A stretch of 64,000 nt of DNA from Mytilus galloprovincialis (taxonomy: Eukaryota; Mollusca; Bivalvia; Mytilida; Mytilidae), in assembly GCF_965363235.1 (NCBI RefSeq), contig NC_134839.1, positions 98,661,743-98,725,742 of the forward strand, read 5' to 3'. A program made the position numbers and the translations under genes. Numbering within the stretch: the stretch's first letter is position 1; every line of letters begins with the position of its first letter. Shown piece by piece: positions 47,040 to 58,565 of this stretch. The notes beneath the pieces were generated by a model, which was given only the letters and a program-made list of their open reading frames with translations, was not told the DNA's origin and searched no databases.

Positions 47040-47330
47040 GAATATGGCAAGTTCTGAACGTGAAGAAAGTCACTTCTATGACATTATGATACTGACATAA
47101 CAGATAAAGACATGTTAACCAAAATTGCAGACATAACCTTGAACAATTTCTTAAGCGGAACAAGTTTATTACGATTGCTGATAAGTCACCAGCAGGATGG
47201 GATACAGTCAAAGAATACCAGTCAGACGAGCTTGCTAGAGGTTTCCGATGATGAGAAGAAGATAAGGTCCGCTGTAACTAGAGCGTTTTAAAGATCAAGG
47301 TGATAAGTATTGTTTACATAATGTATGCTT
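47040..47330 (+). pseudogene. Decayed mobile-element-type ORF relic
   Basis: The frame opening at ATG 47044 reads MASSEREESHFYDI and then breaks. A later frame near 47155-47245 reads KFITIADKSPAGWDTVKEYQ then SDELA. The IADKSPAGWxTVxEY type of sequence is one I loosely associate with the N-terminal region of repeated mollusc mobile-element proteins. It has stops and a frame shift, so it is not a working gene. Identification is weak. Confidence 0.3.
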
Positions 47331-47985
47331 TTTCATCATATTGAATATAAAAAATTATTATATAAAATGAATATTTAGATACAATTCAGTACATGTCATT
47401 TGAATACGAAAAGAATCACTCTTCATGATCTGTTTAGGGAAATGAGAAACATATATATTTGAAAGATTATGATACAAATTCATTAATTTTAGACATGATT
47501 GATAATGGTTATTCTATCTCGTTTATCACGATTCAACCAGTTATACTGTTATATTCAACAAAAACTATATAAAAATGCTGAATTTGTTTCAGAAGCTAAT
47601 CCAGAGAAAGGATTTGTAAGGGGATCATTTTTGACCTACAAGTGGTTAAACAACACGTTTGGGAATAAATAATTCAGTTCTTCTTTTCATGGTATCCAGT
47701 TCAGTATACATCAGATTTTTAATGAGTACTAATTATTAAAAAAAGTAAGAAAAGGATAAAAAGATATCTGACATGTGCAGCAGATAAAATATATAGTTAT
47801 GAGTTTTAGCTAAAATATAATACAGTAACCAAGAGTTTCAATTTGTTTATTGTTGCCTAATTTATCACTGGGAATGATACTAGTATTTTTCTTTTAGGTT
47901 TAGTACTTTTTGAGTAACTATTTGTCTTAATCGCTAGGCTGATTGATTGTTAAATCTACTGATAGTTATATTAAGGCACTGACTA
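47331..47985. other. Sequence before the minisatellite, nothing recognised
   Basis: AT-rich DNA with no ORF of note. Confidence 0.35.
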
Positions 47986-47989
47986 TTAA

Positions 47990-50900
47990 TCATTTAATCC
48001 ACTGGACAGAATATTATTGAAGCCGCTGGACTAGTTGCTAGTGAAGCCACTTGGCATGTCGTAATATAAGAAACTTGGTTGATAGTTATTCAAACCGCTG
48101 GGCATGTTGTTATTGAAACTACTGGGCGGGTTTTATTGAAGCCACTAGTCGTGTTGTAATTGAAGACACTGTACAAGTTGTAGTTAAAGCCATTGTACAT
48201 GTTGTTATTGACGCTAATAGGCAGAATGCTGTTGATACCACTGGGCATGTCGTATTTAAAGCCATCGGCTGGTAGTTATTTAAGCCACTAGGTATTTTGT
48301 TTTTGACGCCACATGAGCAGGTTATTATAGACGCCACTGCGTAGGTTGGTATTGAAGCCACTGGGCAGGATGTTTGTAAAGCAATTGTACAGTTGTAAAG
48401 CCACTGAGCAGGTTGTTTGTAAAACCATTGGGCAGGTTGCCGTTGAAGACATTTGGCCGGTTATTGTTGAAGCCACTTGACTGGTGGTTATTGACGCCAA
48501 TGGACATGTTGTTGTTGACGCAACTGAGCGTGTTATTATTGTAGACGCTTGAACAAATTGTAATAAAAGCCATTGGGCTGATAGATAATTAAGCTACTGG
48601 CCATGTTGGTATTGACGACTTGGATGTTTTAATTTTGACGTCTCTTGACGTGTTATTGACGCCACTGGGTGTGTTGTTATTGACGCCACTGGGCGTGTTA
48701 TTATTGACGCCTCTTTGCGTGTTATTCACACCACTGGGCGTGTTGTTTTTGACGCCACTGGGCGAGTTTTTATTGACGCCACTGGGCATGTTATTATTGA
48801 CACCTCTTCGCGTGTTATTGACGCCACTGGGCGTGTTGTCTATGACGCCACTGGGCGTGTTGCTTATAACGCCATTGTGCGTGTTGTTATTGACGCCACT
48901 GGGCGTGGTATTATTGACGCCTTTTGACGTGTTTTTGACGCCACTGGGCGTGTTGTTATTGACGCCACTGGGCGTGGTAATATTGACGCCTCTTTTCGTG
49001 TTATTGACGCCGCTGGGCGTGTTGTTATTGACGCCACTGGGCGTGGTATTATTGACGCCTCGTGGCGTGTTATTGACGCAACTGGGCGTTTTGTTATTGA
49101 CGCAACTGGGCGTGTTGTTATTAACACCACTGGGCGAGTTATTTTTGACGCCACTGGGCGTGTTGTTATCGACGCCACTGACCGTGGTATTATTGAAGCG
49201 TCTTGGCGTGTTATTGACGCCACTGGATGGGTTGTTATTGACGCCACTGGGCGTGGTATTATTGACGCCTCTTGGCGTGTTATTTACGCCACTGGGCGTG
49301 TTATTGACGCAAATGTGCGTTTTGTTATTGACGCAACTGGGCGTGTTGTTATTGACGCCACTGGATGTGTTGTTATTGACGCCACTGGGCGTGTATTATT
49401 GACGCCTCTTGGCGTGTTATTTACGCTACTGGGCGTGGTATTTTTGACGCCTCTTGGCGTGTTATTGACGCAACAGTGCGTTTTGTTATTGACGCAACTG
49501 GGCGTGTTGTTATCGACGACACTGGGCAAGTTATTATTGACGCCACTGGGCGTGTTGTTATCGACGCCACTGGGCGTGTTGTTATTAAAGCCAATGGGCA
49601 GGTTGACATTGATTCCACTGGGCAAGATGCTGTTGAAGCCACTGGGCATGTCGTAATTAAAGCCATGGGCTAGAAGTTATCTAAGCCATTAGGCATGTTG
49701 TTATTAACGCACTGGGTATGTTGTTATAGACGCCATTAGGCAGTTTGGTATTGAAGCCACTGGGCAGGTTGTTATAGACGCCACTTGGCAGGTTGGTATT
49801 GAAGCCATTGGGCAGGTTGTTTGTAAAACCACTTGGCGAGTCGTTGTTGAAGACACTTGGCTGGTTATTGTTGAAGCCACTGGAATGGTTGTTATTGATG
49901 CCGATGGACATGTTGTTGACGCAGCTTGGCGTGTTGTTATTGAAGACACTAGACAAGTTGTTATAAAAACCACAAGGCTGATTGTTAATTGAGCCAACCG
50001 ACCGTGCGAGGGATGAAAAGCCAGTCAAGGTCGTTAAACACTTCCATATATATTAATTGAGCCACTGGGCATGTTGTTATTGACTCCACTGGGCATGTTG
50101 TTATTTACGCCACTGGGCATGTTGTTATTTACACAACTTGGCAAAATAATTATTAATGCCAAGGAGAAGGATGCTGTTGAAGTCACTGGGCATGTCTTAA
50201 TTAAATCCATAGGCTAATAGTCATTTAACCACTGGGCATTTATTATTGACGACACTAGGTAGATTGTTATAGACGCCACTGGGCGGGTTGGTATTGAAGC
50301 CACTGGACAGGTTGTTTACAAAGCCAGTGGGCAGTCTGTTGTTGAGGACACTTGGCTTGTTCTTATTGACGCCCATGAACAGGTCGTTGTTGACGCCACT
50401 AGGCAACTTGGCAAATTATAATTAAAGGCAATGGGCTGATAGTTAATTAAACCACTGGACATGTTATTATTGACGCAACTGGACATATTAATTATTAATA
50501 CATATGGTATGGGCATTACGTTGTTGAAGCCACTGGGCATGTAGTTATATAAATATATAGGCTGATAGTTATATAATGCCACTGGGCAGGTTGATATTGA
50601 AGCCACTGGGCAGGTTGTTTGTAAAGCCAATGGACCGGTTGTTTTTGAAGACACTGGACAGGTTCTTATTGACATCAGTGGATAGCATGTTGTTGAAGAC
50701 ACTTGACTGGTTGTTGTTGAAGACACTCGGCATTTAGTAATTGAAGCTACTGGGCTGATAGTTAGTTATTTAAGCCACTCGGCATGTTGTTATTTACGCC
50801 ATTGGCCAGGTTGTTATTGAAGATACTGGACTTGCAGTTATTGAAGACTCTTGTGTAGTTTTTGTTGAAGTCACTAGGCTTGGTGTTGAGGACATTGCGT

Positions 50901-52775
50901 TGGTAGATGTTGAAGACACTGGGCTTGGTGTTGAGGACATTGGGTTGGTAGATGTCGAGGACACTGGGCTTGGTGTTGGGGACATTGGGTTGGTAGATGT
51001 TGAAGATACTTGCAGTGACTTGGCTGGTTGTTGTTGAAGCCACTGGGCAGGTTGTTATTACAAACACTTGGCTGGTAGTTAATCAAGACACTGGACATAT
51101 TGATGTTAAAAACATAGGGTAGGTTATTGTTGAAGACACTTGGCAGGTTTGTTGTTGAAGCCTCTGGTTATGTTGTTAATGAAGGCACTGCTGATTGTGG
51201 TTGAAGACATTGGGCAGGTTGTTTAGTTATTGAAGACACTGGGCTTGTTGTTATTTAAGACACTGGGCAGGTTGTTTGTAAAGCCAATGGGCCGGTTGTT
51301 TTTGAAGACACTGGACAGGTTCTTATTGACATCAGTGGGCAGCATGTTGTTGACGACACTTGACTGGTTGTTGTTGAAGCCACTTGGCATTTAGTAATTG
51401 AAGCTACTGGGCTGATAGTTAGTTATTTAAGCCACTCGGCATGTTGTTATTTACGCCATTGGCCAGGTTGTTATTGAAGATACTGGACTTGTTGTTATTG
51501 AAGACTCTTGGGTAGTTTTTGTTGAAGACACTGGGCTTGGTGTTGAGAACATTGCGTTGGTAGATGTTGAAGACACTGGGCTTGGTGTTGAGGACATTGG
51601 GTTGGTAGATGTCGAGGACACTGGGCTTGGTGTTGGGGACACTGAGTTGGTAGATGTTGAAGTCACTGAGCTTGGTGTTGAGGACATTGGGTTGGTAGAT
51701 GTTGAAGACACTTGCAGTGACTTGGCTGGTTGTTGTTGAAGCCACTGGGCAGGTTGTTATTACAAACACTTGGCTGGTAGTTATTCAAGACACTGGACAT
51801 ATTGATGTTGAAAACACAGGGTAGGTTATTGTTGAAGACACTTGGCTTGGTGTTGAGGACATTGGGTTGGTAGATGTTGAGGACAATGGGCTTGGTGTTG
51901 GGGACACTGAGTTGGTAGATGTTGAAGACACTGGGCTTGGTGTTGAGGATATTGGGTTGATAGATGTTGAAGACACAAGGCTTGGTGTTGAGGACATTGG
52001 GTTGGTAGATGTTGAAGACACTTGCAGTGACTTGGCTTGGTTGTTGTTGAAGCCACTGGGCAGGTTGTTATTACAAACACTTGGCTGGTAGTTATTCAAG
52101 ACACTGGACATATTGATGTTGAAAACACAGGGTATGTTATTGTTGAAGACACTTGGCAGGTTTGTTGTCGAAGCCTCTGGTTATGTTGTTAATGAAGACA
52201 CTGCTGATTGTTGTTGAAGACATTGGGCAGGTTGTTTAGTTATTGAAGACACTGGGCTTGTTGTTTTTGAAGACACTGAGCTGTTTGTTAAAAATTATCG
52301 GCTGGTTGATAAAGATACTGGGCTGGTTGTTGTTGAAGACACTGGATCAGTTTTTGTATAAGCCACTGGAGATGTTATTGAAGACACTGAGGTGGTTTTC
52401 GTTGAAAACACTGGACAAGTTTTAATAAAAGGCACTTGGCTGGTTGTTGTTGAAGACACTGGGTATGTTGTTATGGAAGACACTGGGCTGGTTGTTGTTC
52501 AAAAAGACTGGACCGGTTGTTATTACAGACACTGGATGGGTTGTTGTTAAAACACTGGACAGGTTGTTATTGAAGACACTGGGCTGGTTGTTCTTCCAAA
52601 ACACTGGACAGGTTGTTACTACAGACACTGGACTGGTTGTTGTTGAATACACTGGGCAGGTGGCTGTGGATGAAGCAACTAGGCTGTTTATTATCTAAGT
52701 AACTAAGCATATTATTATTAAAGTCACTAGGGCGAAGGTTTAGACAATACTGATTGTTATTGAAGCTATTAGGCT
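47990..52775. repeat. 4.8-kb variant minisatellite, 24-bp basic unit
   Basis: The core is (C/A)CACTGGGC. In 48620-49660 the unit is GTTGTTATTGACGCC + ACTGGGCGT (24 bp), alternating with shorter variants. 47990-48600 and 49680-50800 use GAAGCCACTGGGCATGTT. 50860-52060 uses a longer ~45-bp unit with GATGTTGAAGACACTGGGC and TTGGTGTTGAGGACATTGGG. 52250-52700 uses GAAGACACTGGACAGGTTGT. Longer blocks are repeated: 51050-51255 matches 52068-52265 and 50621-50730 matches 51283-51390. The + strand is strongly G/T-rich. The 24-bp unit is stop-free in four of six frames, which explains the long ORFs (such as 48620-49402) without a gene. Confidence 0.85.
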
Positions 52776-53280
52776 AAATTTTAGACGTGCAAATTGGTAT
52801 ATTATTCAACAAAATAAATTTCTTTAAATAATTATATTAAAGATGCTGACATACACCTTGATTAATATTTAGTTAGAATAACATTCACCAAGTAGTCAAA
52901 TGTTCACAAGTTTCGAAATGATTCGTCTCTCATATACAAGAGCCAGTGCCAACACCTGTACTTCTGATAAGAATTTTCTAAAGCATAACAGGTTTAAATA
53001 GGACAGAGGAAAGGATGGTTACGTTAGAGGAGACTTTCCAGCACAGCTATCTTTTCATCGAAATTAAGAAATTCAAATAAATATTCAATGCTATATTCCC
53101 GTTCTATGTGTTTCGAGAGCACTTGTATCTGCAAGTGGCGTCTCCCATGTAAGAGTTTGTGGTTATTTGATAAATATTTTATGTTCGTTTGAGTTTACGA
53201 ATTAGAATTTAAAGCTTTATATTTAGGACTCAACATAACATTAATAATTAGTAAAGAAGGCGAGACATTTCAGCTTGGGC
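52776..53280. other. Sequence after the minisatellite, nothing recognised
   Basis: AT-rich, no coding signal or repeat that I recognise. Confidence 0.35.
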
Positions 53281-53284
53281 GTTC

Positions 53285-53965
53285 TTACTTTATCTGTTAT
53301 ACAATACTGTATGCAATAGGTGAACCATATTTAGTGTATGTAAATATTCTACCATAAATTATTATTATTATTATTATTATTATATGTGGTATGCAATGAG
53401 TGCCAATGAGACAACTCTCCATCCAAGTCATAATTGGTAGAAATTAACCATTATAGGTATAAGTACCGTCTTCAACTCGGAGCCTTGGTTAACACCGAAC
53501 AGCAGACTCTAAAGGGCCTAAAAAATGACTAGTGGAAAACCAAAAGTCTAATCTATAAAAAATGAGAAACATTTATGAACAACATCAACAAACGACAACC
53601 ACTGAACATTATTTCCTAGGTTTCTGACTTAGGAAAGGTGCAAACAAATGCAGCTGATTTGAACGTTTCAATAGGTATCGATCTTCATCCTTACCTGGAA
53701 CAATAGTGTATCATCACAAATATAGAAAGACACTAAAAAATTTCAATTGAAATGGCTTAACTCAATCAAAAGACATGAAAACTAACAAGTGAATATACAC
53801 TGAACGAATAAATTTGATCTATGGCACAAGATCATACAATGTTAATACAAAATCAAAAGTGTCCATTTCAGTGTGACTGGTTTTTATTTGACCTTGACCT
53901 AGTTTACATGGTCCAATCTTCAGAGTTAAGTTTCAGCGTTTTGATTTGGGTTTTTCTTAAACTAT
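53285..53965 (+). repeat. Family E repeat interrupted by a family K copy
   Basis: Family E sequence at 53285-53370 (TGCAATAGGTGAACCATATT) resumes at 53865-53965 (GACCTTGACCTAGTTTACAT). Between them (53375-53860) is a family K copy starting after an ATT microsatellite and containing TGCCAATGAGACAACTCTCC and GACAACCACTGAACATT. Confidence 0.55.
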
Positions 53966-54300
53966 ATTTGGTGTATAGAAAAAAGTAAAATAACAAAAAT
54001 ACCCAACTCCGAGGTAAATTCAAAACGGAAAGTCCGTATCAGTGGCGGATCCAGGGGAGGGTACCGGGGGGTCTGAACCCCCCTTTTTGGACGATCAATG
54101 CATTTGAATGGGAACATATAGATGGACCTACCCCTTTTGTCCTGGGTTGGGACACCCCCCCCCTCCTTTTTAAAATGGCTGGATCCGCCCCTGTGTATTC
54201 AAATGCCAAAAGATTTAACGAATGGATAACAAGTGTCATATTTCTGACTTGGTGCAGAATGTTGAAATTCTGCAATCAGGCAAACTTGTTAAGTAATAGG
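53966..54300 (+). repeat. Dispersed repeat also present at 61760, with a MITE inside
   Basis: AAATACCCAACTCCGAGG...AAACGGAAAGTCC and AACGAATGGATAACAA match 61760-61900. The MITE at 54040-54193 splits this copy. Confidence 0.55.
54040..54193. mobile_element. 154-bp hAT-like MITE
   Basis: CAGTGGCGGATCCAG at the left and CTGGATCCGCCCCTG at the right are inverted repeats with one mismatch. It is flanked by CGTAT (54035-54039) and TGTAT (54194-54198), a probable 5-bp duplication with one change. The interior has G- and C-runs. Confidence 0.75.
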
Positions 54301-54354
54301 CACTGGCTACGGTTACATTAAAATGTAAAAATAATTATTTATAAGTTATTGTTA

Positions 54355-54615
54355 GGCAGCAACCATTTGATTTTCTGGGGGGGGGGGGGGCTATGGTTTT
54401 TTTTGGAAAAAAAAGTTTGTTTCCAGTTTTTGGAGAAAAAAATAATTTGTTTTTGATTCTGAGAAAAAAAAATTGTTTGTTTCACCCTCAGCTGCCACTA
54501 TATGTAATGCTAAAATTGAAAGAAAATAATTGTTTTCGACTTGTCGCGAAAAAAATTTGTCCAGAAAAAAAAACCATACCCCCCCCCCCCCCCAGAAAAT
54601 CAAATGGTTGCTGCC
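54355..54615. mobile_element. 261-bp MITE with TTA duplication (Harbinger-type)
   Basis: GGCAGCAACCATTTGATTTT then CTGGGGGGGG is mirrored at the right end (CCCCCCCCCAGAAAATCAAATGGTTGCTGCC region, 54585-54615). TTA flanks both sides (54352-54354 and 54616-54618). The inside has repeated GAAAAAAA(T/A)TTTGTTT segments. The perfect arms suggest a recent insertion. Confidence 0.8.
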
Positions 54616-55548
54616 TTACATCGGAATTCAGAGTTGGGAAAGGAACTGATTAATTACGAATGTAACAATAATGTTCGTGTCCAATGATTTGAGTGCATTA
54701 ACTGTGCTCACTTGCCAAAAAAGATAACATTGTGGCTCGCGGCTAATATTTTACGATATCAATGTGTTTAGTCTATACATATCTGTATATTTTTTATTAG
54801 TTGTTAGTGGCTTTGAACTAGCTGTCAGTAACTGTGAATACTCTCAGATCTGTGCTTGATATCTTTTTGATGTGGGATACTAGTATACAAGTACCCGGTC
54901 ACATCCACTCTGCGTTTATGCCCCAGTAAGATTTTATGACATAGTGTCTTTAAAAAATAATGGGACAACTTTTAATTGAAAAACATTCTTCGTTTTACAG
55001 ATTTTCCATAGATGCACTCGCCGACAATATCTAAAAATCAGACCCACTTAAAAAAATCTGCCCAGAAAGTCTCTTAAATTGTATAATTCTTAAATGTTCT
55101 GCAGTCTCATTACCTTACATTTTTCTGGACCGTACGGTTCACATGCATGATCTTGAACATCGTATGAGACAAGAAATGAAAAGCTGTGTAATTGTGATTA
55201 ACAAATAAATATGTGGTATCACACCACATTAGAATACAACATTATGTTATATTTCTAAACAGGAAACCAGTTAAAGTTACGTAAAGATGGCTCAAAACTT
55301 CAATCTTCAAATTATTGGCAAACCGACTCGTCCGACTAAAACGATGGAGAACCAAAGGTCAGTCAAAACAAACAATATTTTGGAAGTCAAGCTTTTCTTT
55401 GTCTTTCAAATACAAGAAATTCAACGACTATAATTGTTATTTCTAAGAATATAAAATCCAACAAAACAATTTTAATTTTCAATTTTGTTCCGAAATTGTA
55501 TTACCCAGTCACGTCCACTTGCATAGATTGTCCATCTGATGAGTTTAT
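54616..55548. other. Intergenic, one decayed repeat fragment
   Basis: 54690-54770 is a decayed copy of the right arm of the element at 2290-2700 (CTGTGCTCACTTGCCAAAAA, GTGGCTCGCGGCTAATATTT). The rest shows no gene or repeat that I recognise. Confidence 0.4.
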
Positions 55549-56870
55549 ATAAAAAAGATGTGGTATGATTGCCAATGAGACAACTGTCCTTAAGAGACCA
55601 ACATGACACAGCCTTTTTCAACAGATTTTTATAGTTCGTTCTTATGTTGTACTGTTATACTGTCCTAGGTTAGGGTGAGGGTTGAGATCCCGCTAACATG
55701 TTTAACCCCGCAACAATATGTATGTAAGTGCCTGTCCCAAGTTAGGAGCCTGTAATTCAGTGGTTGTCGTTTGTTTCTGTGTTACATATGTGTTTTTCGT
55801 TCATTTTTATACATAAATGAGGCAGGGGCGTAGCTAGAAAGAAACGATGTGCAAGCAACTACCGCCGAGCGTAGCGAGGCGAAAAAATTTTGGGACCCTT
55901 TTATGCAGAAAAATTTTTGGGACCCTTTTATGCAGAAAAATGTTTTCTTTTCCGGTTTTCGGTCATAGGACGGTTAAAAGGGGAGCTATATGTAGATAGG
56001 ACTTATAAAAAATTTATGAATGTAAAACTATTAATAAATCTTCTAAATAGAGTAATACATAAACAACACATATTTGTGATACAGAATTTACTCAAAATCT
56101 GCTTTTCGGGTCTAGGCAGAAACAAACTTCTCTATTACTTTAATTGTCAATATTCACACTGAAATGCTGATGAATATGTAGTAATGCTAGTAACTGTCGT
56201 CGTTCATTGTATATCGTACATTTGTTTTCAACATACGCAAAAAATAATGAGATTTTCCAATACTGTTTTGGCATGTTTGCAGGGTGATTGGCTCTGGTAG
56301 TCTGTCGCCCACATCGCCTCGGCATATTTTCAACGATATCGAAGGGTTCTGATAATTCTAATGCCGATTGGTACATCTCATTCCAAACTAATGAACCGTA
56401 CACTGTAAAATGTGCTCCAAAAACTACATGTCTTAGACTGAGTATTACAAATTCAAATCTTGTAAAAGATACAAGTTACTGTCCGATTTAGTCATAACCT
56501 CCAATAACACTTTTATTTTGAAACCATTGTCGTTATTTAATGATATTTCATCAATTAAAAAAGTGACAACATAGGTGTTTCCTTTAACATTCAATCTATA
56601 AATTTTTATTTTGCCAATTTTTTTTTGCATGCCGAATCGATGTGCACGCAACTGCGTGTTAGCTTATAGGGAGCTACGCGCCTGTGAGGCCGTTAGTTTT
56701 CTCATTTGAATTGTTTTACATTGTCATTTCGGGCCCTTTATAGCTGACTATGCGGTATGGGCTTTGCTCATTATTAGGCCGTACGGTGACCTATAGTTGT
56801 TAATTTCTGTGTCTGTCATTTTGGTCTCTTGTGGATTAGCAATCATACACCACCTCCTTTTTTATATTTA
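55549..56870 (+). repeat. Family K fragment and family L copy split by a hAT-like element
   Basis: 55549-55615 is a family K fragment (GATGTGGTATGATTGCCAAT). 55660-55822 is the start of a family M/L-type repeat (GGGTTGAGATCCCGCTAACA, TGTCCCAAGTTAGGAGCC). It continues at 56685-56870 (GTTAGTTTTCTCATTTGAAT, TAGGCCGTACGGTGACCTAT). The intervening 862 bp is a DNA transposon. Confidence 0.55.
55823..56684 (-). mobile_element. hAT-like transposon remnant with transposase fragment
   Basis: The ends are CAGGGGCGTAGCTAG and GGGAGCTACGCGCCTG (imperfect TIRs), with TGAGG on both sides (55818-55822 and 56685-56689). On the - strand, 56403-56140 encodes MPRRCGRQTTRANHPANMPK then QYWKISLFFAYVENKCTIYN. This matches the PRxCGRQxxRxNxPA...YW(K/R)xSxFxPF pattern I know from hAT-type transposases related to ZMYM1 and P52rIPK-like proteins. 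The C-terminal dimerisation region is missing. Reading frames around it are broken. Confidence 0.7.
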
Positions 56871-57184
56871 CATAGAAATATATAGAGCTAAATTATATCT
56901 TTATATTATGGATTCATTTGGTATATTTTAAAATTCTTTAAGGTATATAGTTAATGCTTTTTGACATTAAAATGCCTTAAAATATTTACCTGATTAGTTA
57001 ATGAATAGCAAAACAGGCCATACATCTTTATATATTAAAAATTCCTTTGTAGTTCTAAATTCATTGTGAAAATATAAAAACCGTATCCCTCGTGATGATA
57101 GACCTTTTTTTTACAACAATTCACATTTTTTGCTGGACTTACTTCCCGAGTGTTTAAATATATTTAGAATAAAAACATTTAAAA
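56871..57184. other. AT-rich sequence, nothing recognised
   Basis: No ORF or repeat I can support lies between the family L copy and family A. Confidence 0.35.
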
Positions 57185-58092
57185 CAAGAATGTGTCCAAA
57201 GTCTACACGGATGCCCCACTCGCACTATCCTTTTCCATGTTCCGTGGACCGTGAAATTGGGTAATAAACTAATTTGACATTAAAATTAGAAAGATTATAC
57301 TATAGAGAACATATGCTGACTTTACTAACTTTAACCTGAAACTCCCACTTTCATTTTCTATGTTCAGTGGACCGTGAAATTGGGGTCAAAGGTCTAATTT
57401 GGCTTTAGAATTAGAAAGATCATATTATAAGCAACAAGTGTACTAAGTTTCAAGTTGATTGGACTTCAGCTTCATCAAAAACTACCTTGACCAAAAACTT
57501 TAACCTGAAACTCCCACTTTCATTTTCTATGTTCAGTGGACCGTGAAATTGGGGTCAAAAGTCTAATTTGGCTTTAAAATTAGAAAGATCATATCATAAG
57601 CAACAAGTGTACGAAGTTTCAAGTTGATTGGACTTCAGCTTCATCAAAAACTACCTTGACCAAAAACTTTAACCTGAAACTCCCACTTTCATTTTCTATG
57701 TTCAGTGGACCGTGAAATTGGGGTCAAAAGTTTAATTTGGCTTTAAAATTAGAAAGATCATATCATAAGCAACAAGTGTACTAAGTTTCAAGTTGATTGG
57801 ACTTCAGCTTCATCAAAAACTACCTTGACCAAAAACTTTAACCTGAAACTCCCACTTTCATTTCCTATGTTCAATGGACCGTGAAATTGGGGTCAAAAGT
57901 CTAATTTGGCTTTAAAATCCGAAAGATCATATCATAAGCAACAAGTGTACTAAGTTTCAAGTTGATTGGACTTCAGCTTCATCAAAAACTACCTTGACCA
58001 AAATATTTAACATGAACGGACGCACAGACGAACGGACGGAGGCACAGACCAGAAAACATAATGCCCCTCTACTATCGTAGGTGGGGCATAAA
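57185..58092 (-). mobile_element. HINE-like element, family A, five body units
   Basis: On the - strand the head hairpin is ATGCCCC-acctacgatagta-GAGGGGCAT (about 58062-58090), followed by a GTCC/GTTC microsatellite. Five body units follow; the inner ones are ~180 bp and nearly identical (TTAAAGTTTTTGGTCAAGGT, AATTTCACGGTCCACTGAAC). The tail is GTGGGGCATCCGTGT, hairpin GTGT-agactttgg-ACAC, ATTCTTG and TTTT. The near-identity of units suggests recent unit expansion. Confidence 0.8.
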
Positions 58093-58565
58093 AAAAGCAA
58101 AACATCATTGCACCAATTTAACTCAAGGAATCAACCATTTTCTCTACAAACTCTATAAAAAAAATCTGTATCTAAAAATGCACCCCCAACATACCTAAAT
58201 ATAAAGCAAAATGGGCTAAATCAAGTAACCTGACATTGTAATCTACAATATGACCACACGACTTAAAACTAAAGGATAAATAACCGATCGACTACCAAAA
58301 ACAGGGAGACTGCTCTTCTATCATAATTATTGAACTATTCGTGGTTGATGGTAAAGGTTCGTGGGTTTACTCTGGTATTTTTTTTCCATTGGTATAAGAT
58401 ACCTAGGAAATAACATTCATTAAATTGTTACTTAAATAAAAGATAACTTTGTGACTATAAATGATATATTAGTTACGTTTAAAAGTTAAACATAATAAAT
58501 TGGACAACAAAGACAAATTGGAGTATCAATTAGTCTCCATAAACTTCATTCTTCTGTGCAATTGT

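Noticed and set aside
48620..49402. 260-codon + strand ORF (TPLGVLLLTPLGV repeats) and several - strand ORFs (NNTPSGVNN, RPVASITT) as repeat-protein genes
   Set aside because: The 24-bp unit is free of stops in four of six frames, so long ORFs are automatic. The frames break whenever unit length changes, there is no conserved start, splice context or flanking coding sequence, and no frame is favoured.
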